Below, one piece after another: positions 8,918 through 18,326 of a DNA stretch of 64,000 bases. Under the pieces are notes generated by a model, which did no database searches, had not been told where the DNA came from, and saw nothing but the letters and a program-made list of their open reading frames with translations. The position numbers were made by a program, and so were the translations under genes. Position 1 is the stretch's first letter; each line of letters starts with the position of its first letter. The stretch comes from Allobosea sp035944375 (GTDB lineage: Bacteria > Pseudomonadota > Alphaproteobacteria > Rhizobiales > Beijerinckiaceae), in assembly GCF_035944375.1 (NCBI RefSeq), contig NZ_DASZBE010000013.1. One strand, written 5' to 3'.

Positions 8918-9024
8918 GGCTTGCGCCGCAGCTTGAAGCGCAGCACGCGCGGCACGACCATGGCGAGCATGACGAGCTTGATGGCGACGGAGAGCGAGCC
9001 GGCGGGGCGGATTTTCGGGGTCAT
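8914..9024 (-). CDS. 36-residue basic hydrophobic peptide between cysS and cimA
   Basis: The frame from the ATG at 9024 encodes 36 residues, beginning MTPKIRPAGSLSVAIKLV and ending VLRFKLRRKP. It has one hydrophobic segment (about residues 12-25) and a strongly basic tail, consistent with a single-pass membrane miniprotein. Its TGA overlaps the GTG of cimA in a GTGA junction, a strong sign that the frame is translated and coupled. It lies 53 bases downstream of cysS in the same orientation. Function unknown; it could act as a leader that sets cimA expression or simply as a small membrane protein. Confidence 0.6.
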   Translation of the reverse strand: MTPKIRPAGSLSVAIKLVMLAMVVPRVLRFKLRRKP

Positions 9025-9076
9025 GACGTTTCTTTTTCTGGCTAGATGAGGATGGAGGCGGGTCGTGTGTCGCGGT

Positions 9077-10636
<1,560 letters not shown>

Positions 10637-10959
10637 CGGGTGTTGATCCTGGCGAACGGCGAAAGCGTGACGGTGGGCGATCCTGGCCGCTGGCCGGGGC
10701 GCTGTTGCGTCTTTACCGTTTCAGGATGAGGACGTGAGCAGCCGGCCAGCGAAAGCTAGCGGCAAATCATGCAAATAGGGTTGAAGGCCCGCGTCATCCC
10801 GACAGGCTTGCCTTCGCGTGCGCATTCCGTCAAGAGGGCGCCCCGCTTTTGCCGCAGCCATGCCCGATGCGGGCCATTTTATTCAAATCTTAACCGATCG
10901 GAACCATCCTCTTGAGTCGAGGGTTGAGCGCCCGTCGTCCGAACGAGGAAACCACACCC
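10637..10959. other. 323-base divergent intergenic region, cysS / secreted protein
   Basis: No gene is supported here. A relatively AT-rich patch at about 10876-10905 (ATTTTATTCAAATCTTAACCG-like) lies 50-80 bases before the rightward gene and is the best promoter candidate for it. The first 100 bases should hold the cysS promoter. No riboswitch, T-box or terminator structure could be recognised. Confidence 0.45.
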
Positions 10960-11295
10960 ATGCGTCGCGCCGTTGCCCTGGTCGGCCTGTTCGGGATCAT
11001 CGGAGCCGGGCTGTCCCTGTCGGTGCTGCCGACGACGCGCACCAACGCGGCGCCGAGCGAGCAGCGCACCTTCCTGATCCCGGCCGGAGACGGCTACGGC
11101 GTCGCCGACTGCATCTCCAGCAAGTCGGAATGCGGCAAGATCGTCGCCGACGCCTGGTGCGAGTCACAGGGCTATGCCCGCGCGAGCGCCTTCGGCCTCG
11201 CCTCGCGCGAGGACTTCACCGGCTCGCTGTCGAAGACGAAAGCCACACCCGCCGCAGTGCCCGATCAGCCGCTGGTCATCACCTGCGGGGGCTGA
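10960..11295 (+). CDS. small secreted cysteine-containing hypothetical protein
   Basis: 111 residues from MRRAVALVGLFGIIGAG, a signal peptide with probable cleavage after TNAA. The mature domain has five cysteines (in VADCISS, ECGK, WCES and the final TCGG among them), which suggests disulfides in the periplasm. The ATG at 10960 has GAACGAGGAA about ten bases upstream; the in-frame ATG at 10912 is less likely. It is of unknown family. The short YGVADCISSKSECGKIVAD stretch is conserved-looking but I cannot name a domain. Confidence 0.75.
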   Translation: MRRAVALVGLFGIIGAGLSLSVLPTTRTNAAPSEQRTFLIPAGDGYGVADCISSKSECGKIVADAWCESQGYARASAFGLASREDFTGSLSKTKATPAAVPDQPLVITCGG

Positions 11296-11318
11296 GGCCT
11301 GTGAGCCGGCCTTCGTGA

Positions 11319-11597
11319 TCAGCCCGCCTTGCGCATCGCGTCGACATAGGCCTTCAGCACGTTCTGCATCCGCGTCAGGTGGCCCTTGCCGCCCTGCTTG
11401 AAGTAGTCGAACACATCCGCATCGAGCTTGAGATGGACGGAGGTCGTGCCTTTCGGCTCGACAATTTCGGCGTTGGCCCAAAAATCAGGACCGAGGCTCG
11501 GGCCTTCGGGCGCGTCGGGGTTGTAGTAAAGTTCGCCGCGCTTACGCATCGCCGTGATTTCTGCCAGCGATGCTCGCTTGATATTGCTTTCGCTCAT
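11319..11597 (-). CDS. brnA: BrnA family antitoxin
   Basis: 92 residues. The C-terminal half (KGTTSVHLKLDADVFDYFKQGGKGHLTRMQNVLKAYV..., about 48-88) matches the BrnA ribbon-helix-helix DNA-binding domain with its typical 'hLKLDADVhDaFK..G.G..tRiN.vLR.Y' layout. BrnA binds and neutralises BrnT and represses the operon. The N-terminus (SLAEITAMRKRGE) is the toxin-binding arm. The start at 11597 lies 56 bases inside the end of brnT. The toxin-first order is normal for brnTA. Confidence 0.9.
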   Translation of the reverse strand: MSESNIKRASLAEITAMRKRGELYYNPDAPEGPSLGPDFWANAEIVEPKGTTSVHLKLDADVFDYFKQGGKGHLTRMQNVLKAYVDAMRKAG

Positions 11598-11835
11598 GTC
11601 TGCCAGCCCTCCAGGCAGTAATCAGGCGCGTCCGCCCTTCCCGCTCAGTATGAACAACGACAAAATAATCGCCCTCAACGATTCCAATCGAAACCAGACG
11701 CGTCTCGCCCCCGTAGTCCCGAGGGTCCAAACGCGTCAGCACGCGACCTTCGAAGATACCTGCAGCGAAAAGCAGGTCGATGCCCCTTCGGTCCACGACC
11801 TCTTGCCGCTTGGCGTCGTCCCATTCGAACTCCAT
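11542..11835 (-). CDS. brnT: BrnT family toxin (RelE-like ribonuclease)
   Basis: 97 residues. It begins MEFEWDDAKRQEVVDRRGID, the BrnT hallmark (FEWDxxK), and continues with RLVSIGIVEGDYFVVVHTER and RLITAWRAGRHERKQY, the strand-helix core that carries the catalytic basic and aromatic residues of this RelE-fold toxin. BrnT degrades RNA and arrests growth under stress. It is transcribed first and overlaps brnA by 56 bases, more than the few bases usual in TA pairs. The leftward promoter should lie in the AT-rich bases 11836-11900. Confidence 0.92.
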   Translation of the reverse strand: MEFEWDDAKRQEVVDRRGIDLLFAAGIFEGRVLTRLDPRDYGGETRLVSIGIVEGDYFVVVHTEREGRTRLITAWRAGRHERKQYQASIAGRNHGDA

Positions 11836-11909
11836 GGGCGACCCCAGCGCGCGAACTCAAAAATCATACAAAATAGCGTACGCTTTGCAAGACTGAGGGT
11901 CGTTTCCTC

Positions 11910-12422
11910 TCACTTGATCCAGTCGGCGCATTTGGCCGGCTCGCCGACGCCGCCCCAGGGCATGATCGGCACCGTCGAGGTCGAATTCTGCGGCGAGCCC
12001 TCGATCAGCTTGTCGGAATAAGCCATATAGATCAGGACGTTGCGCTTGACGTCGCAGCCGCGGACGATCTGCATCTTCTTCCAGATCAGCGAGCGGCGCT
12101 CGCGGAAGACGACATCGCCCTGGTCGGATTTTTCCTTGAACTTGATCGGGCCGATCTGGCGGCAGGCGAGCGAGATCTCGGAGACCTCCTCGGCAACGCC
12201 GAACATGCCGGCGACGCCGCCCTTTTCAGGAACGGTGTAGTGGCAGGCCACGCCCTCGACGATCGGATCGTCGATCCCGTAGACCGCGAGCTTGTGGTCC
12301 GGCGTCAGCATCTTCCAGACGGTGGACTTCTTGAAGATCAGGTCTTCCTGCGCGGCGGCCGGCGTCGCCAGGGCTGCGAGGCCGAGGGTCCCTGCGACCA
12401 AAGCGGCGACAATGGCTTTCAT
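11910..12422 (-). CDS. creA: CreA family periplasmic protein
   Basis: 170 residues with a signal peptide (MKAIVAALVAGTLGLAALAT, cleavage after AAAQ). The mature protein has the CreA features: KLAVYGIDDP, GVACHYTVPEKGG, SLACRQIGPI and RGCDVKRNVLIYMAYSDKLIEGSP. CreA sits upstream of creBCD in enterobacteria, but its own role is unknown; here no cre genes are nearby. Four cysteines suggest disulfides. The start at 12422 is chosen because a signal peptide begins exactly there. Confidence 0.9.
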   Translation of the reverse strand: MKAIVAALVAGTLGLAALATPAAAQEDLIFKKSTVWKMLTPDHKLAVYGIDDPIVEGVACHYTVPEKGGVAGMFGVAEEVSEISLACRQIGPIKFKEKSDQGDVVFRERRSLIWKKMQIVRGCDVKRNVLIYMAYSDKLIEGSPQNSTSTVPIMPWGGVGEPAKCADWIK

Positions 12423-12501
12423 GGCGGCGTCTCTCCCGGGGCCGAATGCCCCGCGCCAAATATGGTTGCCGTGCAGCGCGCGCGCCAGAGCCCGAGCCGG
12501 T

Positions 12502-13035
12502 TCAGGCCGCCAGCGGCTTGAAGGCGAGATAGGCGGCGGCGATGGCGCCGACGATGCCGAACAGGAAGAGCACGAGCTTGAGCTGCGTCGCGCGGCTGGC
12601 GAAGGCGACGTCGCCCGCCTCGACTTTCGGGTATTTGTCGAGCAGACGGGCGACGGCGAGGTTCTCGGCGACATCGCAGAGCCCGCCGAGCAGCCAGCCG
12701 CCGCCGCAGAGCGCCGCGACCCACCAGGGCTGGCCGCGCATGGCGAGCCCCGCGATCAGCATGGCGCCGACGATCGCATAGGTGAAGGCGAAGGCGACAT
12801 CCGCCGGCAGGACCCGGTTGCGATAGCGGGCGCGGTGCGTCTCGCCATAGAGGGCGAAGAGCTTCTCGACATCGGCGGCGTTGTAGCCGTTCCAGTCGTT
12901 CTCGAGCATGCGCGGCACGCCCTGGCGGCTGGACCAGATGCCCGCGGCCCAGAACAGCACCATCACCAGCACCGGCCCCCAGACAAAGACGGCGAGCGGG
13001 ACGGTCTCGGGATAGAAGGCGACGGGGTCGATCAT
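12502..13035 (-). CDS. membrane hypothetical protein
   Basis: 177 residues from MIDPVAFYPETVPLAVFVWG. Four hydrophobic helices are visible at about residues 10-30, 80-100, 105-125 and 150-170. A loop with MLENDWNGYNAADVEKLFALYGE precedes helix two, and the segment GGLCDVAENLAVARLL lies between helices three and four. The frame continues upstream to 13104, but that part is Arg/Pro-rich and unlikely to be translated. No known motif. It lies 79 bases upstream of creA in the same direction and could share its message. Confidence 0.75.
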   Translation of the reverse strand: MIDPVAFYPETVPLAVFVWGPVLVMVLFWAAGIWSSRQGVPRMLENDWNGYNAADVEKLFALYGETHRARYRNRVLPADVAFAFTYAIVGAMLIAGLAMRGQPWWVAALCGGGWLLGGLCDVAENLAVARLLDKYPKVEAGDVAFASRATQLKLVLFLFGIVGAIAAAYLAFKPLAA

Positions 13036-13154
13036 CAGGCGGAGGCTCTCGCGGCGGGCTTGGCGGTTCGGCGACAGGGTAGCGGGAGGCCCCGCAGGCG
13101 CCAAGCGCTATGACGCCGGGCCCCCGGGGTGCAGGAACCGCGCGAGGGTTCTCT

Positions 13155-13979
13155 TCATCCTGCCGGCAGGATCTCCTGCTCGATCGCGCCGAAGAGGGAG
13201 TGGCCGGCGGCGTCCTTCATCTCGATGCGGACGATGTCGCCGAAGCGCAACGGCTGCTCCTGCGGCATCGGGACGGACCAGGCCAGGATCGTTCCCGCCT
13301 GCAGGTCATGCCGCTCGACCGCCCGTGCCAGCAGGTCGCCCGCCGCCACGGCGCCGGTCGCCTGGCCGGGCCGAGGCGGCTGCTGGTTGACCCTGAACAG
13401 CAGCGGCAGGTCGATGCGCCCCTGGCGCCAGGAGGGGCCGATCTCGTCGGGCGTGACGACGACCGGCGAAAAGCTGCAGGCCACTTCCCGTCCCAACGCG
13501 CCGCCTGCGCGTTCACTCTCCTTCGTCTCGATCACCCGGCAGCCCAGCATCACCACCCTGACCCGCGCCGAGGCCTGGGCCGGGCTCGCAGCGGCCGGGA
13601 CATCGCCGACGATCACCGCCAGGCCCGCCTCGGCGGCGAGTCCGGCCGCTTCGTCCAGGGCCCGCACGGGCTGGCGCGGCCCCAGCGCCCCGGCGGAGCG
13701 GGCGGGGGCGAGATCCCCCGCCTGGCCGGTCGCGACGAGACGGCCGAAGGCGCGCGGCAGGGGCGCGGCGCAGTCATGCTCGTGGAAGCGGAAGGAGGGC
13801 ACCGAACCGTGCTCCAGACTGACCGCGAGGTCCTCCAGACGCGGGGCTTGCCGGTCCCAGTCGTCGAGCGCCGCCTGCAGTGTCGGCACCACGGGAAAGG
13901 CGTCGGTGGCGCGGGTCAGATCGCGCGAGACGACGACCAGGCGGCCATCCCGACCATGCATGAGCGAAGCGAGTTTCAT
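13155..13979 (-). CDS. degenerate fumarylacetoacetate hydrolase family protein
   Basis: 274 residues. The N-terminus (MKLASLMHGRDGRLVVVSRD, then TLQAALDDWD and VPSFRFHEHDCAAPLPRAF) and the C-terminus (RFGDIVRIEMKDAAGHSLFGAIEQ) match FAH-family C-C hydrolases such as fumarylacetoacetase homologues of about 325-340 residues. Between them roughly 60 residues are missing. The metal-binding Glu pair expected in 'DFEAEVAVI' reads AGLAAEAGLAVIV (112-124), the 'MYQGGSDxFxGPRD' loop has collapsed to GALGPRQPV (98-106), and the 'GSGTVSNKG' motif is absent. The frame is intact, so it is a pseudoenzyme or a gene in decay, not a frameshifted pseudogene. It is divergent from the TRAP binding protein gene. 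Confidence 0.8.
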   Translation of the reverse strand: MKLASLMHGRDGRLVVVSRDLTRATDAFPVVPTLQAALDDWDRQAPRLEDLAVSLEHGSVPSFRFHEHDCAAPLPRAFGRLVATGQAGDLAPARSAGALGPRQPVRALDEAAGLAAEAGLAVIVGDVPAAASPAQASARVRVVMLGCRVIETKESERAGGALGREVACSFSPVVVTPDEIGPSWRQGRIDLPLLFRVNQQPPRPGQATGAVAAGDLLARAVERHDLQAGTILAWSVPMPQEQPLRFGDIVRIEMKDAAGHSLFGAIEQEILPAG

Positions 13980-14042
13980 GTCTTTCCAATCCGCGCGCGA
14001 CACGCCAATAAGAGTTCAACAAGCCCGTGGGAGGATCACCTT

Positions 14043-15128
14043 ATGAAACGCCGCGACTTTTTGAAAACAGGTGCTCTCGCCGCCGCCGCGACACCGGTCG
14101 CGATGCCTGCGATCGCGCAGTCGCAGCCCGAGGTGAAATGGCGGCTGACCTCGAGCTTTCCGAAGTCACTCGACACGATCTTCGGCACGGCGCAGCAGTT
14201 TTCCAAGCTGGTCAGCGAGGCCACCGACGGCAAGTTCCAGATCCAGGTCTTCGCGCCCGGCGAGATCGTGCCCGGCCTGCAGGCGCTCGACGCGGTCTCC
14301 TCCGGCACGGTCGAATGCGCGCATTCGCCGACCTATTTCTACATCGGCAAGGACCCGACGCTCGGGCTGGGCACCGGCATCCCCTTCGGCCTCAATGCCC
14401 GTCAGCAGCACAGCTGGTGGTATTTCGGCGGGGGCGAGCAGATCGTCAACGGCGTGCTCGACCGCTTCAATGCGTACTCCATCCCCTGCGGCAATTCCGG
14501 CTGCCAGATGGGCGGCTTCTTCCGCAACGAGCTCAAGGGGCTCGACGACCTCAAGGGGCTGAAGTTCCGGATCGGCGGCATGGGCGGAGCGGTTCTGGCC
14601 AAGCTCGGCGTGGTGCCGACCCAGATCGCGCCCGGCGACGTCTACCCGGCGCTGGAGCGCGGCACGATCGACGCGGCCGAGTTCGTCGGCCCCTATGACG
14701 ACGAGAAGCTCGGCTTCATCCGCGTCGCCAAATATTACTACTATCCCGGCTGGTGGGAGGGCGGCGCGATGCTGCATCTGATCATCGGCAAGGAGGCCTG
14801 GGCCAAGCTGCCCAAGCACTACCAGGCGATCGTCAGCCAAGCCTGCGAGGCGGCCAACAACTGGATGCTCGGCAAATACGACTTCGTGAACCCGGGTGGC
14901 CTGCGCCGGCTCGTGGCGCAGGGCGCGCAGCTTCGCCCCTTCCCGCTGCCGGTGATGGAAGCCGCGTTGAAGGCGGCCGAAGAGTACTACGCCGAGACCT
15001 CGGCCAAGAGCGCCGACTTCAAGAAGGGCTACGACTCGATGGTCGCCTTCCGCGGCGAGAACCTGCTCTGGTGGCAGGTGGCGGAGTTGTCCTTCGACAG
15101 CTTCATGAACCGGCTCAAGGCGCGCTGA
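14043..15128 (+). CDS. TRAP transporter substrate-binding protein (DctP family)
   Basis: 361 residues with a twin-arginine signal (MKRRDFLKTGALAAAA). The mature protein resembles TakP, the 2-oxoacid-binding TRAP receptor: KWRLTSSFPKSLDTIFG, YFYIGKDPTLGLGTGIPFGL, FFRNELKGLDDLKGLKFRIGG and FVGPYDDEKLGF, with the family's conserved Arg in FRIGG that pairs with a substrate carboxylate. GGGAGG at 14029-14034 precedes the ATG. No dctQ or dctM membrane genes are within the window on either side, so this is an orphan receptor. A MarR regulator follows 31 bases downstream, and a FAH-like gene is divergent, suggesting a carboxylate or aromatic-acid context. Confidence 0.93.
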   Translation: MKRRDFLKTGALAAAATPVAMPAIAQSQPEVKWRLTSSFPKSLDTIFGTAQQFSKLVSEATDGKFQIQVFAPGEIVPGLQALDAVSSGTVECAHSPTYFYIGKDPTLGLGTGIPFGLNARQQHSWWYFGGGEQIVNGVLDRFNAYSIPCGNSGCQMGGFFRNELKGLDDLKGLKFRIGGMGGAVLAKLGVVPTQIAPGDVYPALERGTIDAAEFVGPYDDEKLGFIRVAKYYYYPGWWEGGAMLHLIIGKEAWAKLPKHYQAIVSQACEAANNWMLGKYDFVNPGGLRRLVAQGAQLRPFPLPVMEAALKAAEEYYAETSAKSADFKKGYDSMVAFRGENLLWWQVAELSFDSFMNRLKAR

Positions 15129-15159
15129 GCGCCCGCCCACGGGAGGCTTCGGCCAGCCG

Positions 15160-15654
15160 ATGACGACGAAGCCCCCCTCCCCCCAGCCGGACACGCCGCT
15201 CCGGCTGGAGCAGTTCCTGCCCTATCGCCTCAATGTCGTGGCCTTCCACTCGGCCCGCGCGCTGGGGCGCATCTACGACGCGCAGTTCGGCATCGGCATT
15301 CCCGAATGGCGGGTGGTGGCGCAGCTCGGCGAATTCGGCAAGCTGACCTCGCGCGACATCGGCGAGCTCGCGCAGATGCACAAGACCAAGGTCTCGCGCG
15401 CCGTCACGGAGCTGGAAAAGCGCGGGCTCGTCTCGCGGGCCGAAAACCGTCAGGACCGGCGCGAATCCTTCGTCGCGCTGACCTCCGCAGGCGAACGGAT
15501 CTACGCCCAGATCGTGCCGCTGGCGCTCGCCTTCCAGGCGCGCTGGACGGAGGGCATCGCGCCCGAGGAGCTCAAGGTCTTCGAGCGCGTGCTCTCGACC
15601 CTGACCGAGCGCAGCCGCCACCTCGCCGGCAGTTATCGCGACGATGAGGGCTGA
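15160..15654 (+). CDS. MarR family transcriptional regulator
   Basis: 164 residues. The winged helix-turn-helix covers about 45-120, with the helix-turn-helix in LTSRDIGELAQMHKTKVSRAVTELEKRGLVSR and the wing in NRQDRRESFVALTSAGERIY. The MarR fold has dimerisation helices at both ends (HSARALGRIYDAQFG and FERVLSTLTERSRHLAG). Such regulators usually repress until a small, often aromatic, acid binds. It is 31 bases downstream of the TRAP receptor gene and probably in the same message, so it may control that gene. Confidence 0.93.
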   Translation: MTTKPPSPQPDTPLRLEQFLPYRLNVVAFHSARALGRIYDAQFGIGIPEWRVVAQLGEFGKLTSRDIGELAQMHKTKVSRAVTELEKRGLVSRAENRQDRRESFVALTSAGERIYAQIVPLALAFQARWTEGIAPEELKVFERVLSTLTERSRHLAGSYRDDEG

Positions 15655-15688
15655 GGGCTCCGTCTTGCTCCGCTTCCCTCTCCCGCGT

Positions 15689-15797
15689 CGTCATTCCGGG
15701 CGCAGCGAAGCGGAGGCCCGGAATCCATCGTAAGGCCCGACGGCGCTCTATGATGGATTCCGGATCGGCGCCGCTGCGCGGCTTGTCCGGAATGACG
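15689..15797. repeat. nested palindromic intergenic repeat
   Basis: An outer pair CGTCATTCCGG (15689-15699) and CCGGAATGACG (15787-15797) encloses an inner pair CCGGAATCCATC (15718-15729) and GATGGATTCCGG (15752-15763). All four arms are perfect. The 109-base element sits between the convergent marR and purC genes. Its inner arms match the element at 7227-7272, and the CGTCATT/AATGACG ends match the one at 54737-54816, so this family is dispersed in the genome. Confidence 0.85.
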
Positions 15798-15859
15798 GTG
15801 AGGAAACCGACGAAGGTCGCAGACGACGTTAGATCGCCCCGCTTATTGACGGCTCTCGA

Positions 15860-16810
15860 TCAAAAGAACCGCGCGAGATTGCGGCGAATTCGCTCCAAAG
15901 GCGGCTCGCCGGCCGGGGGCGGCACGAAGGCCTGGCCGGTGATGGTCTCGAAGGCGCGGACATAGACCTCCGAGGTCTGGGCGATCAGTTCGGCGGGGAT
16001 CGGCGGCAGATCCTGCGTGTAGGGATCGCAGCGGGCGACGACCCAGTTGCGGACGAAGTCCTTGTCGAAGGAGTCCGGTTTCTCGCCGGCCGCAAAGCGC
16101 GCGGCATAGCTGCCGGCCATCCAGTAGCGGCTGGAATCGGGGGTGTGGATCTCGTCGGCGAGCAGGATCGTCCCGTCGGCGTCCGTGCCGAACTCGTATT
16201 TGGTGTCGGCGAGGATCAGGCCGCGCTGGGCGGCCATCGCCTGGCCCCGGGCGAAGAGCACGAGCGCATAGCGGCTGACCGTCTCCCACTGATCGCGGGT
16301 CAGCAGCCCCTCGTCGACGATCTGCGCAGCCGAGAGCGGCTCGTCATGGCCGCCGTCGAAGGCCTTGCTGGTCGGAGTGATGATCGCCTCGGGCAGGCGC
16401 TCATTGTCGCGCAGGCCGTCGGGCAGCGTGATCCCGTACATCTCGCGCTGCCCCTGCTTGTACAGGGTCAGGATCGAGGTGCCCGTCGTGCCAGCGAGAT
16501 AGCCGCGCACCACGATCTCGACGGGAAGGATGTCGAGCCGCTTGCCGATGACGACATTGGGATCGGGATATTCGAGCACGTGGTTGGGGCAGATGTCGGC
16601 GGTCTGCTCGAACCAGTGGCGCGCGGTCTGCGTCAGGACCTGGCCCTTGCAGGGGATCGCGGCGATGGCGCGGTCGAAGGCGCTCAGCCGGTCGGTCGAG
16701 ATCAGGATGCGGCGCCCGTCCGGAAGATCGTAGTTCTCGCGCACCTTGCCGCGATAATAGTTCGGCAGCTCGGGGATGAAGGCGGCTTCCAGCGCCAGAG
16801 GAAGGGTCAT
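15860..16810 (-). CDS. purC: phosphoribosylaminoimidazole-succinocarboxamide synthase
   Basis: 316 residues. It catalyses ATP-dependent ligation of aspartate to CAIR, giving SAICAR in purine synthesis. The N-terminus NYYRGKVRENYDLPDGRRIL has the ATP-binding lysine segment, and STDRLSAFDR, EIVVRGYLAGTTG, ILADTKYEFG and LADEIHTPDSSRYW are the usual SAICAR synthetase motifs. The length above 300 corresponds to the long form common in some proteobacteria and yeast rather than the 240-residue E. coli form. The ATG at 16810 is preferred; a longer frame upstream is a shadow. Confidence 0.96.
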   Translation of the reverse strand: MTLPLALEAAFIPELPNYYRGKVRENYDLPDGRRILISTDRLSAFDRAIAAIPCKGQVLTQTARHWFEQTADICPNHVLEYPDPNVVIGKRLDILPVEIVVRGYLAGTTGTSILTLYKQGQREMYGITLPDGLRDNERLPEAIITPTSKAFDGGHDEPLSAAQIVDEGLLTRDQWETVSRYALVLFARGQAMAAQRGLILADTKYEFGTDADGTILLADEIHTPDSSRYWMAGSYAARFAAGEKPDSFDKDFVRNWVVARCDPYTQDLPPIPAELIAQTSEVYVRAFETITGQAFVPPPAGEPPLERIRRNLARFF

Positions 16811-17120
16811 GTCGGCATCGCCCGGTCGCAACGCCGGCGCGACATGCGCGGGCGGGTGCGAGCCTTCTAGACAGTCGGCGCGCCCACGCCAACCGCGTCT
16901 CCATCCAAGAGCGCGGTCCAGGAGCACGCGCGGCGCAGCGATTGCCCGGCGGGGGCGAATATGGCATTCGGAGCCGACATTATCCGGTGCACGGCAGGCA
17001 TCGCTCCATAGTTCCGTCGCGTTTGGAGGCTGTTGTCGGCGACGGGGACGAGCCGCCAGCCAGGGGCAAGGATCGTCCGGCATTCGAGACCGACAAGCAG
17101 GTGACGTGATCCGACTCCCG
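16811..17120. other. 310-base divergent intergenic region, purC / DUF2865 gene
   Basis: I see no supported gene. The interval should hold the promoters of purC (leftward) and of the DUF2865 gene (rightward). No PurR-type palindrome, riboswitch or terminator could be identified. An in-frame GTG at 17106 could be an alternative start of the rightward gene. Confidence 0.45.
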
Positions 17121-18293
17121 ATGACATCGAGATCCTCCCTTCCGCGACGCGTCCTGCGCCTGGTGGCGGCGCTCGTCGCCCTGAGCGCCATGGGCGGCGT
17201 CGCCGTGGCGCAGTCCCCCGCCTGCAACGCCTGGCGCTCGGAGCTGGCGAGCCTGCAGGGCCAGGGCGGCGGCGATCCGCGTGCCGCGCAGATGGCGCAG
17301 CGCGTCGGCTCCCAGCTCGCCCAGGCGACGAACCAGTACCGGGCGATGGGCTGCGAGCGCGGCGGCTTCACCTTCTTCGGCGAAGGCCCCCCGCGCGAAT
17401 GCGGGGGCTTGCGCGCTCAGATCGGCCAGTTGCAGGGGCAGTATGCGCGGCTGCAGCAGATGGCTCAGGGCGGCGCCCTCGAGCAGCGTCGGGCCCAGCT
17501 GGTGGCGGCGATCAATGCCAATTGCCGGGCGCCGCAGCAGCGCGGCTTCTTCGAGACGATCTTCGGTCTGGAGCCGCGCCGCGGCGAAATCGATTCGACC
17601 CTGCCCGAGCTCGACCCGGAGCAGCCGCTGGAGCCGGAAAAGCCGCGCCTCGGCGGGCCTCAGACGGTCTGCGTGCGGACCTGCGACGGCTTCTTCTTCC
17701 CGCTCGCGAACAATCCCGGCGGTCGCGACGGCTCGGACGAGATGTGCCAGGCGCTCTGCCCGGGCACACAGACCCTGGCCTATGGCATGACCAATGGCGG
17801 CGAGATCCAGAACGCGGTCGCACGCTCGACCGGGCAGCCCTATGCCTCGCTGCCGAATGCGGGGAAATACCAGCGCAGCTTCGACGCCGCCTGCACCTGC
17901 CGCGCGCCCGGCCAGAGCTGGGCCCAGGCGCTGAAGGAGGCCGAATACCTGCTCGACAAGCGCAAGGGCGACGTCATCGTCACCGAGCAGCGCGCGGCGG
18001 AACTCTCGCGCCCGAGAGAGGCGAAGCCCGATCCGCGGCGCCGTGGCGCCCCGCCGGCCCCGCAGCCGGCCGCAGTCGAAATCCCCGACGAGAAGCCGAT
18101 GCCGTCCGAGAATTCGCCGACGGCGGGCACGGAATCGGCGGGTGTCGGCCCGCAATCGGTCGGCGAGCGCGTGCTCGACAAGGGCGACGGTCTCAAGCGC
18201 GAGACGCAGAGCGTGACCGGCGAACGCCGCACCGTCCGAATCGTCGCGCCGAACCTCGCGCCGAACCTCGGAACCGCGACGATCCGTCCCTGA
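17121..18293 (+). CDS. DUF2865 family secreted protein
   Basis: 390 residues. A signal peptide (MTSRSSLPRRVLRLVAALVA..., cleavage near VAVAQ) is followed by a Gln-rich helical region (LQGQYARLQQMAQGG). The DUF2865 core (about 185-295) starts TVCVRTCDGFFFPLANNPGG and includes MCQALCPGTQTLAYGM and ACTCRAPGQSW, with six regularly placed cysteines. A Pro-rich disordered tail closes the protein. The family occurs in Hyphomicrobiales and is thought to act in the envelope; its function is unknown. GTG at 17106 is a possible start five codons earlier. Confidence 0.88.
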   Translation: MTSRSSLPRRVLRLVAALVALSAMGGVAVAQSPACNAWRSELASLQGQGGGDPRAAQMAQRVGSQLAQATNQYRAMGCERGGFTFFGEGPPRECGGLRAQIGQLQGQYARLQQMAQGGALEQRRAQLVAAINANCRAPQQRGFFETIFGLEPRRGEIDSTLPELDPEQPLEPEKPRLGGPQTVCVRTCDGFFFPLANNPGGRDGSDEMCQALCPGTQTLAYGMTNGGEIQNAVARSTGQPYASLPNAGKYQRSFDAACTCRAPGQSWAQALKEAEYLLDKRKGDVIVTEQRAAELSRPREAKPDPRRRGAPPAPQPAAVEIPDEKPMPSENSPTAGTESAGVGPQSVGERVLDKGDGLKRETQSVTGERRTVRIVAPNLAPNLGTATIRP

Positions 18294-18326
18294 ACGATCC
18301 GAATGACGCCGCCGCTCTGCTGACGC

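Noticed and set aside
7262..9049. 595-codon open frame antisense to cimA
   Set aside because: Shadow of a GC-rich gene; no domain and no ribosome-binding site.
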